In this document: positions 35,519-44,581 of the stretch, piece after piece | Layout of the letters: every line of letters begins with the position of its first letter | Numbering within the stretch: the stretch's first letter is position 1 | DNA from: Bacteroidaceae bacterium | GTDB taxonomy: Bacteria > Bacteroidota > Bacteroidia > Bacteroidales > Bacteroidaceae | Assembly (NCBI GenBank): GCA_017383485.1 | Contig: JAFNXM010000005.1 | Span: forward strand, 62,001 to 126,000 | Length of the DNA: 64,000 bases | Reading direction: 5' to 3' | Position numbers and translations under genes: made by a program | Notes under the pieces: model-generated | What the model was told of the DNA's origin: nothing | Database searches by the model: none | The model's input: the letters and a program-made list of their open reading frames with translations, nothing else

Positions 35519-35701
35519 TTACCAGTAGCCGTTTCCAGCTTCTTCTTCCTCGCCACCCCAGATAGGGTTCTTCTTGTTGGTCAGCTGACCGCCATTAGAA
35601 GTATCCACTTCTTTGTCGCTAATCTTCAATGACGCTGCGATCATGCCTTCAGTTTCGAGGCGTACCGCGATAGTTTCAGGTTGGATATATGTCTTTTTCA
35701 T
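35519..35701 (-). CDS. 60-residue MKKTYIQP-type Bacteroidales peptide
   Basis: The peptide begins MKKTYIQPETIAVRLETEG, a pattern (MKKxYxxPxxxxxxLxxE) that I recognise from many short, unannotated Prevotella/Bacteroides proteins. The second half is polar and rich in Gly, Asn and Glu, ending GGEEEEAGNGYW. There is no hydrophobic signal core. It starts 26 bp after the stop of the 893-residue secreted protein and reads in the same direction, so it is probably cotranscribed. Function is unknown; a modified-peptide precursor is conceivable, but no modifying enzyme is nearby. Confidence 0.7.
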   Translation of the reverse strand: MKKTYIQPETIAVRLETEGMIAASLKISDKEVDTSNGGQLTNKKNPIWGGEEEEAGNGYW

Positions 35702-35727
35702 GATTCTATAGTTTTATTTGTTTTATA

Positions 35728-38409
35728 TTACTTCACGATAAACTTCTTGCCGTTTTGGATGTAGATACCACCCTTCACAGTGCTGAGTACGCGGCGACCG
35801 CTCAGGTCGTAGATAGGAGCGTTAGCATTTTCAGTTTCTACAGTTTCGATAGCAGTAGTTTCACCGTCGAAGTTGAAGCGGAGAGCTTGAACGTTGCTAC
35901 CAGCTGGCATAGGCAAGTAAGCCTTGAAGCCGTTGTTGAGCCACTGACCGTCTGTCATCTTAGCAGTGTAGAAACCTACTTCACCGTCAACGAGACCTAA
36001 TGCATAAGCTTCAGTAGTAACGTAAGTATCAGCGAAAGTACCACGGAGGTCATTATTTTCTTCAGCTACTGCTTCCTTTTCAGAACTACTTATTTCAAGG
36101 AATACAGCTTTCTTAGATTCTTCATAACCTTTAACGTACTTTAATACAACAGGAGTGTTTGCAGGAATTACACCATCTTCCTCATCAATACGAGTCATTT
36201 TGAAGTTATCACCTTCAATCTTACCAACATATGCTTCTACACGATGTACGGTTGTACTTTGCCAATCATAAGTACTCAAAGCTACAGGAGAAATGAGAGT
36301 TGCATAGCCAGCAGTTGTATTCATAGGGATAGGCAACCATGTTACTTCTGTGATTGTCCAGTTGTGTGCAGGGTGATCTGCGGGATTTGAAGAGCATCTG
36401 TTTACATAATTGTCAGTTCTATGTAACCAACGACCACCTGACATTATATTGTACTTTGCTACAGCACCATTAGCAGCTGCTACGAATTCAATAGCAGAAA
36501 TATCATTTGAACCTACAGCTTCGAATGTCCAGTCATCTTTATTCAAACCAATATACAAGCCTGTACCATAAGCAATGAGATGACTGCCATCATAGTAATA
36601 TACAGAAGCTGCATCATTGTTTGTTTGACTCAAAGCGATTCTACCTCCATCGGTTACACCACTTGTAATATAGTAGCCATCGTTGTTCATACGATAGAAT
36701 TTACCTGCAACAGGCATATTCAATGTAACAGATGCCTTGAGTGCCTCTAGTTCTGCAATTTTGTCGTTGATTTCAGCAATAGAGGTATTATTGTTAATGC
36801 CTTCACAGAATTCTTCGAGAGCTCCAAACTGAGATTCAATATCCGCAGGGGCAGTGTACTTGCCTACTCCTTCTCCCTTTGGCAAGCTAGCATACATTGT
36901 CTTTGCGTCGGCAAGTTCTGTTTTCAAGGCACCAACGAGATCAAACAATTCGACAGGAAGCAATCTATAGCTATCGTTACCACCTGCACTCGTTGGATGA
37001 GATGTAGCCCATCCTACGAAACCATTATTTGTTTCCTGACCATCGGCACTATATCCATGGTCTTTGTCGAAGAGATAGAAGATATCTTGTGAATCAGCAA
37101 TCTTGCCAATTTCAAAGTTCACTGGCGATACACTTGTAGAAGCTGAATTATTTCCCAATTGGAAGAACTTACCGTTACCAGACATGATGTTATAGTACTC
37201 ACCATTCTTGGTAATCTTGAAGAGATAGCCTGCTTTATCTGTTGCCAAATCTCCATCAGCAACACTGTTTCTCGCACGCACCTTCCAATTGTTTAATTCT
37301 TGACTAACAATGTTTCCACGGCCAACGTTATTCAAGATATACCACTTATCAAGAACGAGTTCTGTTGTAGCTGCTCCAATAGAAGAAATCTTCATACGGT
37401 TCAATGAAAGAACAGGCACATCAACTGAAGCATTAGTTGCTTCCTCTACCAACCAAGTTGTACCTTCGTTGTCACCGCTACCGTGGTGCCAAGGTCCAAT
37501 ACTACCGCTTTGGTCGTCTATACAACTATAAGCAGTGGTAACATCTGCATTATTACTGAATACTACACCAGGACGATATCCAGCAGGTGAAACAAACCAT
37601 TCACCCTCAGTACCCAGTTCACAGTTACTACCAAGCACCTTACCTGATGCTACATTGTGCATTACGACTTTGCCATCTGCACCATTGGTAAAGTACCAAT
37701 AGCAATTATTATTAGCAGTTTCTATTTGTTGTGGTTTTGCTTGACTTTCGTCATATGCCAAGAATTTTTTAGAACGCACGCTCTTGATAGTATAAAGGCG
37801 CACTGCTTCTGTTGACACCTCGGGCAACATTTCGCGATTTGCATTCATCGCAGCCTCATTAGTTGTTGCACCTGTTGAAATGATAACTTCTCTAGGTGAA
37901 GCTTGAGTACGACGAGTCACCCAACCAATTTGATATTCGCTGAGGTCAGCAGTCAAACCTGTGAGGTCAACTTCCAAATAGTGATAACCATAAGGACTAG
38001 GTGTTCCGCTCCACTGTGAGTGCCAATACCAATCGTTTACACCTTCACCATCCTGTTGTGATGTAGCTCCGTCACAGAGTTCTGCTATAGAACCTTCACC
38101 AATATGAGTAGCATTACTACTGAATTTATCTTCAGTAAGTGTCACTTGATTACCATCCTTGTCATAAAGATAGAATTCTGCAATAGCAACGCAGGGGAAA
38201 CCTGCTGGTTTTTCATTGTTGCTGGTCTTCATGAAAGTGATACGAAGTTTAGTGTCACCTTCAGGTAAGGTCAATTTACCAGAAGTCCATGTAAACTGAG
38301 TACCTTCTTGTGTAGTGAGCAAACCCTCACTAATGCGCAATGAATTTTGCGCAAATGCTGTAGCTACGCACATGCAGAACAGCACTAAAAGAGAAGTAAT
38401 TTTTCTCAT
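35728..38409 (-). CDS. Large secreted lectin-like protein with C-terminal sorting-like tail
   Basis: The 893-residue protein has a signal peptide ending ATAFAQ. Residues about 25-190 resemble a discoidin/F5-8-type galactose-binding module (FTWTSGKLTLPEGDTKLRIT...). Three stretches then look like ricin-type beta-trefoils, with repeated KFLAY.., W.F.NGADGKV, and YYNIMSGNGKFFQL-type lines. A helical spacer (about 495-560) and a beta-rich region follow. The last 40 residues include IYDLSGRRV and GGIYIQNGKKFIVK, shared with two other secreted proteins here. No catalytic domain is recognised, so glycan binding is the best guess. Its DNA is more A/T-rich than its neighbours. Confidence 0.8.
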   Translation of the reverse strand: MRKITSLLVLFCMCVATAFAQNSLRISEGLLTTQEGTQFTWTSGKLTLPEGDTKLRITFMKTSNNEKPAGFPCVAIAEFYLYDKDGNQVTLTEDKFSSNATHIGEGSIAELCDGATSQQDGEGVNDWYWHSQWSGTPSPYGYHYLEVDLTGLTADLSEYQIGWVTRRTQASPREVIISTGATTNEAAMNANREMLPEVSTEAVRLYTIKSVRSKKFLAYDESQAKPQQIETANNNCYWYFTNGADGKVVMHNVASGKVLGSNCELGTEGEWFVSPAGYRPGVVFSNNADVTTAYSCIDDQSGSIGPWHHGSGDNEGTTWLVEEATNASVDVPVLSLNRMKISSIGAATTELVLDKWYILNNVGRGNIVSQELNNWKVRARNSVADGDLATDKAGYLFKITKNGEYYNIMSGNGKFFQLGNNSASTSVSPVNFEIGKIADSQDIFYLFDKDHGYSADGQETNNGFVGWATSHPTSAGGNDSYRLLPVELFDLVGALKTELADAKTMYASLPKGEGVGKYTAPADIESQFGALEEFCEGINNNTSIAEINDKIAELEALKASVTLNMPVAGKFYRMNNDGYYITSGVTDGGRIALSQTNNDAASVYYYDGSHLIAYGTGLYIGLNKDDWTFEAVGSNDISAIEFVAAANGAVAKYNIMSGGRWLHRTDNYVNRCSSNPADHPAHNWTITEVTWLPIPMNTTAGYATLISPVALSTYDWQSTTVHRVEAYVGKIEGDNFKMTRIDEEDGVIPANTPVVLKYVKGYEESKKAVFLEISSSEKEAVAEENNDLRGTFADTYVTTEAYALGLVDGEVGFYTAKMTDGQWLNNGFKAYLPMPAGSNVQALRFNFDGETTAIETVETENANAPIYDLSGRRVLSTVKGGIYIQNGKKFIVK

Positions 38410-38544
38410 AGATTTTAATTTAGATATAATTTTGGATTAGGATATATTTGCTGCTTGGTATATAGCAAAAGAGTACACCGCATGAATTACCACCATCTCG
38501 ATTGTAGGAGAGGTAGCATACATACGGAGATACTTTAGACGGGG

Positions 38545-38574
38545 CAAATTTAATGCTTTCGACTGATATACAAA
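38545..38574 (-). promoter_or_regulatory. Promoter of the 893-residue secreted protein gene
   Basis: TAAATTTG (38545-38552, minus strand) with TTTG at 38571-38574, 18 bp upstream, gives a leader of about 130 bases. Confidence 0.6.
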
Positions 38575-38715
38575 GGGAATAGAGAGAAAAATGTGCTAAA
38601 AAACGACGAAGGGAGGAAATTAGACGATGAATTAGGGGGGTGGGGTGACAAAATGAAGGATGAGTCTCCACGTATCGCGGGTATCACACGGAGGTTTTGG
38701 GCACACGAATTTTAT

Positions 38716-38934
38716 GTCTCACGCAAATCTATGGGATCTATGGAATTTGTTTTAAAAAGATACATGTGATACACGTGATACGTGGAGATTTACATACCCC
38801 CTCCGCACCTTTGGTGCTCGTCCCCCTGACTCAGGTGGACATTGCGGGATGTCCCGAATGGCCGCACGAGCGAAGCAAGTGCCTTCTGCGATTTCTGCGT
38901 GAATTTAAGAAGATTCCATAGATTTGCGTGAGAT
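38716..38934. repeat. Inverted-repeat element with CTCACGCAAATCT ends, copy 2
   Basis: The left arm CTCACGCAAATCTATGGGAT... (38718 on) and right arm ...CCATAGATTTGCGTGAG (to 38932) are complementary and match copy 1 at 35283-35405, including the inner TTTGTTTTAAAAAGA. The 150-bp interior differs from copy 1. TCTCCACGTATC (near 38665) and GATACGTGGAGA (near 38777) form a second, overlapping inverted repeat. The gap 38410-39108 otherwise holds the promoter above and repeat copy H. Confidence 0.78.
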
Positions 38935-38978
38935 ATTTTTCTATGGGTTTTTGTGTGGGCCTGAAAAAGGGGGGGATG

Positions 38979-39064
38979 AAAAAAAGGTTAGACCTTGTTG
39001 AAATTTCGCGACGCCTCGTTAAAATTTTGCGCCGCCTCGTTCAAACAAGGTCTAACCTTTTTTT
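38979..39064 (+). repeat. Dispersed TTTCGCGACG element, copy H (2 units, perfect terminal inverted repeats)
   Basis: AAAAAAAGGTTAGACCTTGT plus one T (38979-38999) is the exact complement of 39044-39064 (AACAAGGTCTAACCTTTTTT plus T). Between them are two units, TTTCGCGACGCC and TTTTGCGCCGCC. This is the cleanest bounded copy, 86 bp, just past the GH20 stop. Confidence 0.9.
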
Positions 39065-39108
39065 ATGAGAGTAAATGATGGTGTATCCTACACCAGAGAG
39101 TAAGCCGT

Positions 39109-42100
39109 TTATTTCACATGCTTTTCGCCACGATCGTTGATATATACGCCGTGAGCGGGAGTGGTGATTTGGCGGCCGCCGAGGTCGTAGAGCTTGGTGT
39201 CGCCTGCCTGGCCATTAGTCAGGACTTGGTCGAGGCCTGTCACTACCTCTTCGGTCTTTTCAAAGGTCCATGTGCTGGCGCCCCAGAATGGTTTCATCAG
39301 GATGTAGCCCCACACGTCGGCATTGACGTACCATGAATTTCCGCCCTTGCCGTCGATGATGCAGATACCAGTCTTGCCGTCCAGGGTACGCTCTTCGAGG
39401 GTCCAGTCGTAGGGCTTACCCAAACGTACCATTTGGTCGGTAGCATCGCTCGAGATATATGCTGCGGTTTGTGTGGCCTTGTTGATCAGGACGACTGTCG
39501 CGTCGTTGTTTTTCACTACTTGCCACAGCTGTGTATCGTCGTTGTTTTTGGTCTTAGGCTCTACCTGGTTGGACGAGGTGTTGGCTGTAGCATAGTATTG
39601 GCTGAACCATACGTTGTGGATGCGGTAGTAGTGGCCCGGATCGAAGCTATCTGCTACGCCTGTGCGCTCCATGCCGAGGAATTGGTTGTACTTTTCGACA
39701 TATTCCTTGTAGGTCTTTTCGCTCACGCCACCCTTTTCAACCAGTGCCTTGGCAGGTGTGATGATGTCGTTCTTCAGGAAGTCCAAAGCAGACTCAGAGG
39801 GTTGTCCCATTTCGCCAGGTTTAGCGGTGGTGAGGAGGAGTTCGCATTTGTCCACGAGTCCCTTCAACCATGCGGTGAAGTCTTGCACTTCGACGATGCG
39901 CCATGTGCCGGGATAGCATAGTGCTGCGACGTCCTTGGCATGTACTTTGCCCGAGAGTTCGCCGTGCATACGCTTCACGTTGCCTGTCACATTTTTGTTG
40001 TAGCCAGCAACGGCAGAGATAGTCACTACGCCAGGGATATAAGTATAGTCGCCAGTAGCAACAGTAGCCTTGTCCACGCGGATAGGTGTGGCATTTTGTT
40101 CAACCAAAGTCACGGCGCTGTTGATGCTTGGCATTTGCAGAGCGAGGCCGTTGCATACGTTGCGCAGAGTGTATCCGCCGTTGGCCGCTTCGAAGGTCCA
40201 GAGCTCTTCGGGTTCTACTTGAGGTGTGTAGTGGAAACGTACGTTGGTGCCGTCGGCATAGACTGTCGAGCCAGCATATTGTTGCTTGTAGTAAGTCGCT
40301 GCTGATACGATTTGGTAAGTCTTGCCTGCTTGTGGCTGAACGATCTCGGCCGACTTGAACTGGCTGATAGCGCTGGACAGAGTACTTGCTGCACTGGCAT
40401 CGCCTTCGGCTTTGTTCAGGGCTTCCTGCAATGCATCGTACATTTCTGCTGAAGGATAACCTACGCCGCCGCGTACGCTCTCGGTCAACAGTGTGCGCGC
40501 TTCGTCGAGGTCGGCTTCCAAAGCGGTCTTCTTGTCGGGCAAGATGTAGTGGGTAGCGTAGACATAACCCAGGGCGTCGAGGATCTCGTCGTGAGATTGC
40601 AGACGCGCATAGAAGTCGTCCCAATTTTTCTTGCTGGCTGGTAACCATCCTGTCTCAGACAATGCCAAAAGACGGGGCAAGAGTTGGTATTCCAATTCGT
40701 AGGCATCGTTGGTAGTCTCAGTCCACATATTACCTTGAACGCCGAGGCAATAGTCTTCCTTGCCGCCAAGTGCGCCGAGTGGATTGATGTTGTACACTTC
40801 CTCGATAGTATTATAGAAGCCGTCGCCCCATCCACCGTAATAAGGCTCGTCGATCTTGTGCTCAGAGAGGGGCACTTGCATAAAGTCGAGATAAAGTTGG
40901 TGATAAGGCACGATGATGCTCTTCAGTCCGAAGCTGGCAGCCTTAGCACTCAGGTCAAGGCTATTCCATGCCATGACGGCGGGCTTCACAGTATTCTTGC
41001 TGCTCCAGTGTGCCAGCAATTCGTCCCAAACGACGATGTCCTTGCCATGCTTCTCCTTGAGGTAAGTACCAAGCAACTCTACGAGCCAAGATTGCAACTC
41101 GTGTACGCCAGCCAGGCCTTCCTCCTGCACACGACGCAAGCAGTCGGCATTGTTTGCCCATTGCTCGGTAGGACATTCATCACCACCGAGGTGAATATAT
41201 TGGTGAGGGAAGATTTTTGCTACATTGTCCAACACACACTTCAGGAAGTCGATGACCTCGTCCTTACCGATGTTGAGCACGTCGTGAGAGATACCGCCGT
41301 CGATGCGTACGCTATATTGCTTGTTGGGGTCGCAACTGAATTCGGGGTAAGATGTCACTGCTGCAACCATATGGCCGGGCAGGTCGATCTCAGGCATAAT
41401 TTCGATATGGCGTTCTGCAGCATAAGCTACGATTTCCTTCAGGTCTTCTTGCGAGTACCACATGCCGCGGCCATACTCAGTATCGTCGTAGAAAGCAGCA
41501 CCGTCGCCAGGATTGCTGAACGAACCGCTACGGATTGCGCCGACTTCTGTCAATTTGGGGTATTCGGGGATTTCGATACGCCAGCCTTGGTCGTCGGTCA
41601 AGTGCCAGTGGAAACGGTTCATCTTATAGAATGCCATGATGTCAAGGATGCGTTTCACTTCCTCCTTGTCAAAATAGTGGCGGGCAATATCCAACATATA
41701 GCCGCGGTGACCCAGTGCGGGCTGGTCGGCGATATTGACGTAGGGCACGGTCCAGCGTGTGTCGGCTGTGCCTTGTGAGAAGTATTCGCGGGGGAGGAGT
41801 TGCTTCAAGGTCTGCATGGCGTAGAAGAAGCCAGCATCTGTCGCAGCGGTGATGCCGATGCCTTGCTCGTCGACTACGAGAGTGTAGGCCTCAGCGCCGA
41901 GAGATTTGTCTTCGCTCAAATGAATCACGCCCGCAGTGCGGTTAGCAGTAGTAGCGCTTACAGCCAAAGTGCGGCCCGAAGCCTTTTGCCATTGCGTAGC
42001 AAAGCCTTCGACGTGCTTGCGAACGTTTTCGCTGGTATAAGTGATAGTGGTGAGCGAAGTGAAATCCTTTTGTCCGTCCTTGGTTACGGTCAAGTTGGCG

Positions 42101-42648
42101 GGATAAGGCACCAATGAGATGCTGCCCAGAGCACCAAATTCTGCTTCGCTTTGGAATTTCACAGGGTCGTTCTGGTCGCCCTTGTCCCAAAAGCCTACGC
42201 CACGATTTTCAGCAGGTCCGCCCCACAGGTTCATTGATACTGCAGAGTTGCCTACGGGTTGGATTTCGTAGTAGCCGGAATAAGTGGAATTGGTGGTCTT
42301 CACGATTTTGAATCGCGTAGTTCCTGAAGCCGCGCTGCTGGCTTTTACCATCGTGTTCTTGGCAGAATTGGCAGCACAAAGGCGCAGACCCAATTTGTTG
42401 GTGAAGGTGTAACCGTCGGCGTCGTTGCCTTCGATTCTCCACAACTGTCCGTCGGCAGCCGTAGCGGCGCTGGTGCTGATTTGCGCATTGTTGGTCGTAG
42501 CGGTAAAGGCATTGCCGCCATTCATGAAGCGAATCATGTAATAGACCACATTGTCGCTCGTACTAACTGTGGGAAAAGTTTGCGCCCACGCTGTGAAAAA
42601 TGAAAACAGCGAGACGAGCAGTGAAAATGCTAAGATACGGTGTTTCAT
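39109..42648 (-). CDS. Secreted beta-N-acetylhexosaminidase (GH20) with binding modules and sorting-like tail
   Basis: The 1179-residue protein begins with a signal peptide ending AWAQ and a ricin-like module (about 25-160). A GH20b N-domain (about 175-310) precedes the GH20 barrel, where HRGYMLDIARHYF and FHWHLTDDQGWRIEI are standard and the Asp-Glu pair is near residue 489 in HLGGDECPTEQW. Residues 720-1130 hold a helical spacer and two more beta-trefoil-like units, and the end reads LYDLGGRQI ... GVYINDRGEKHVK. It should remove terminal GlcNAc/GalNAc from host or dietary glycans outside the cell. It is 53 bp downstream of the nucleotidyltransferase-aminotransferase gene. Confidence 0.93.
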   Translation of the reverse strand: MKHRILAFSLLVSLFSFFTAWAQTFPTVSTSDNVVYYMIRFMNGGNAFTATTNNAQISTSAATAADGQLWRIEGNDADGYTFTNKLGLRLCAANSAKNTMVKASSAASGTTRFKIVKTTNSTYSGYYEIQPVGNSAVSMNLWGGPAENRGVGFWDKGDQNDPVKFQSEAEFGALGSISLVPYPANLTVTKDGQKDFTSLTTITYTSENVRKHVEGFATQWQKASGRTLAVSATTANRTAGVIHLSEDKSLGAEAYTLVVDEQGIGITAATDAGFFYAMQTLKQLLPREYFSQGTADTRWTVPYVNIADQPALGHRGYMLDIARHYFDKEEVKRILDIMAFYKMNRFHWHLTDDQGWRIEIPEYPKLTEVGAIRSGSFSNPGDGAAFYDDTEYGRGMWYSQEDLKEIVAYAAERHIEIMPEIDLPGHMVAAVTSYPEFSCDPNKQYSVRIDGGISHDVLNIGKDEVIDFLKCVLDNVAKIFPHQYIHLGGDECPTEQWANNADCLRRVQEEGLAGVHELQSWLVELLGTYLKEKHGKDIVVWDELLAHWSSKNTVKPAVMAWNSLDLSAKAASFGLKSIIVPYHQLYLDFMQVPLSEHKIDEPYYGGWGDGFYNTIEEVYNINPLGALGGKEDYCLGVQGNMWTETTNDAYELEYQLLPRLLALSETGWLPASKKNWDDFYARLQSHDEILDALGYVYATHYILPDKKTALEADLDEARTLLTESVRGGVGYPSAEMYDALQEALNKAEGDASAASTLSSAISQFKSAEIVQPQAGKTYQIVSAATYYKQQYAGSTVYADGTNVRFHYTPQVEPEELWTFEAANGGYTLRNVCNGLALQMPSINSAVTLVEQNATPIRVDKATVATGDYTYIPGVVTISAVAGYNKNVTGNVKRMHGELSGKVHAKDVAALCYPGTWRIVEVQDFTAWLKGLVDKCELLLTTAKPGEMGQPSESALDFLKNDIITPAKALVEKGGVSEKTYKEYVEKYNQFLGMERTGVADSFDPGHYYRIHNVWFSQYYATANTSSNQVEPKTKNNDDTQLWQVVKNNDATVVLINKATQTAAYISSDATDQMVRLGKPYDWTLEERTLDGKTGICIIDGKGGNSWYVNADVWGYILMKPFWGASTWTFEKTEEVVTGLDQVLTNGQAGDTKLYDLGGRQITTPAHGVYINDRGEKHVK

Positions 42649-42701
42649 AATATAAAGATTAGGTTAATGATTTTAGGTGTATGTTGTCGTAGCAGTATTA
42701 T

Positions 42702-44522
42702 TTATCCCTTGGTGATACGTCGCAGCGCTTCAACCAGGCGGCTATTGTCTTGACGGTTGCGGATAGCGATGCGGATGTACTGCCTGCCGCAGAAAGCCTT
42801 CTTGGTAGAGCAGTCCTTGATGAGGAGGTTTTCCTCGTTGAGCAGGTGTAGGGTCAAGTCGGCCGAATTCATTGGCGCGAGGACTTCGCACAGGAAATAG
42901 TTGGCCTGTGAGGGGATGACGCGCAGGAAGGGGATGGTGCTGAGTTCGTCGAAGAAATGACGGCGCTCGGCTTGGAATTTCTCGCAGGCCAGGCGGTAGT
43001 CCACTTCGTACTTGGAGAAAATCTGCATGTAGAATTCGGCAAACGAGTTGATGTTCCATATTGCTACGTCGCGCTTGATCTTTGCGATGAGTGCCTTGTC
43101 TGCTGACGCCAGGATGCCGAGGCGTAGGCCGGGCACGCCGAAGCTTTTCGAAATACTCTTCATCACGAGCATGTGGGGATAGGCTTCGAGCATCGCATTA
43201 TTGAGCAAAGTGTTGCCTTCGTAACCCTCGCTGAAATCTACAAACGACTCGTCGACAATCAGGCGTATATTGCGCTCGCCTGTCCATTGTGCCAGGCGCA
43301 GCAGGTCTGCGTGAGGGATAAAATTGCCCGAGGGATTGTCTGGGTTGACTACGAGCAGGGTGTTGATGGCCTTGTCTGCGAAATACGCCATCAAGTCGTC
43401 GGCTGTATAGGTGAAGTCTGCATTCTGCGGCACGAAGGTTTCTACCTGTTCGGGGCGACAGCGGTTGGGATATTCCTCGAATGTGGGACAGGTCACGCCG
43501 ATGCGTCCCTGTTCGCCCTCCATCAGGCTCTTGATCAGTTCGGCTGCGCCATTGCCGGGTACGATGTATTCGCGATTCACGCCGAAGCATTTGCCCGCCA
43601 ACAGAGAATTGACGTACATACCCGAGGGGTATTCGGTCAGCAGCGTATTAAAGTTGGCGCGCATCTCGTCCATCATTCTGCCCGAGGGGTAGTAGGGATT
43701 GACTAAGTAGCAAAAATCCAACATGCCGGGGAAGCGCCAATAGCCGCCGTAGCGTGCCATGTATTTCTGCTTACGCTCTGCACCTTCGGCAAAGAGGGCT
43801 TCGGCGATATCCAGGTCTTGCTGGTCGTCGATCTCATACCATTTTTCGGTGGTGATGGGCAGTGCTTTCAGTTCGCTCTTGTCGAGGAAAGTGATCACGC
43901 GTAGCACCTGTTCGTAGTACTCGTTGTTGCCCAAAGCCTTGCTGTAGGCTTCGAGGAAGGGCACATATTTTTGCTGAGAGAACTCGCGCGAAAATTTATA
44001 GATATTGACCGTCTTGTGATAGAAGTCCACCTCGCTATACTTGAAGGCCTTTTTGGGCACGAAGTTTACGATATTATTGTCGTCGTCTATGCGCACCATC
44101 GTGCCATCCATCCAAGTTTGATATTTGGCTACGAGCGCCAGATTGGGCAGAGGATCATTGAGGATCAGGTCCAGCATGCTATCGTCGAAGATAAGGTCGC
44201 TTTCGACGAGCAGAGTGTCATCTTCTTGCAACTGTTCCTTTGCCAGTGCCAGCGAATAGATATTATTCGTCTTGTCGTACACCGGATTTTCGATGTATTC
44301 GATCTTCAGTCGGTCGTCAAATCTATTGCCAATGTATCGGCGCAGTTTTTCGCCTTCGTAACCCACGACGATGACGACACGGCGCAGATTGTGGCGCGAG
44401 AGTTGGTCGAGCATGCGGTCGATCAGTGGCGTGCCGTTCACACGTACCATACATTTGGTGTTGTCTTTGGTCAGGTCGCCGAGGCGTTTGCCCATACCTG
44501 CGGCAAGGATGATGGCTTGCAT
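42702..44522 (-). CDS. Nucleotidyltransferase-aminotransferase fusion (LicC/PntC-like plus PLP fold type I)
   Basis: The protein has 606 residues. Residues 1 to about 240 form a sugar/choline-phosphate nucleotidyltransferase: IILAAGMGKRLGDLTKDNTK, NNIYSLALA, LVESDLIFD and KWYEIDDQQDL as in phosphocholine cytidylyltransferase LicC. From about 260 to the end is a HisC/CobD-like PLP enzyme: GNGAAELI, NPDNPSGNF, and SISKSFGVPGLRLGIL with the PLP Lys near residue 457. Such a fusion could make an amino-alkyl phosphate or phosphonate and activate it as a CDP or other nucleotide derivative. It is 59 bp downstream of the IspD-LicD gene and in the same direction. Confidence 0.88.
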   Translation of the reverse strand: MQAIILAAGMGKRLGDLTKDNTKCMVRVNGTPLIDRMLDQLSRHNLRRVVIVVGYEGEKLRRYIGNRFDDRLKIEYIENPVYDKTNNIYSLALAKEQLQEDDTLLVESDLIFDDSMLDLILNDPLPNLALVAKYQTWMDGTMVRIDDDNNIVNFVPKKAFKYSEVDFYHKTVNIYKFSREFSQQKYVPFLEAYSKALGNNEYYEQVLRVITFLDKSELKALPITTEKWYEIDDQQDLDIAEALFAEGAERKQKYMARYGGYWRFPGMLDFCYLVNPYYPSGRMMDEMRANFNTLLTEYPSGMYVNSLLAGKCFGVNREYIVPGNGAAELIKSLMEGEQGRIGVTCPTFEEYPNRCRPEQVETFVPQNADFTYTADDLMAYFADKAINTLLVVNPDNPSGNFIPHADLLRLAQWTGERNIRLIVDESFVDFSEGYEGNTLLNNAMLEAYPHMLVMKSISKSFGVPGLRLGILASADKALIAKIKRDVAIWNINSFAEFYMQIFSKYEVDYRLACEKFQAERRHFFDELSTIPFLRVIPSQANYFLCEVLAPMNSADLTLHLLNEENLLIKDCSTKKAFCGRQYIRIAIRNRQDNSRLVEALRRITKG

Positions 44523-44581
44523 ATCTTGAGGTTTTGTTTGATGTATATATTAATATGGTGTAGCCCGAAGGCATGTGGTCG

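Noticed and set aside
38697..38921. 74-codon ORF containing GTRILCLTQIYGIYG
   Set aside because: It lies entirely inside inverted-repeat copy 2, has no family match, and its reading frame is not kept in copy 1.
35283..38934. Composite transposon
   Set aside because: The two inverted-repeat elements bracket the segment, but there is no transposase or clear target duplication; kept only as a finding to test.
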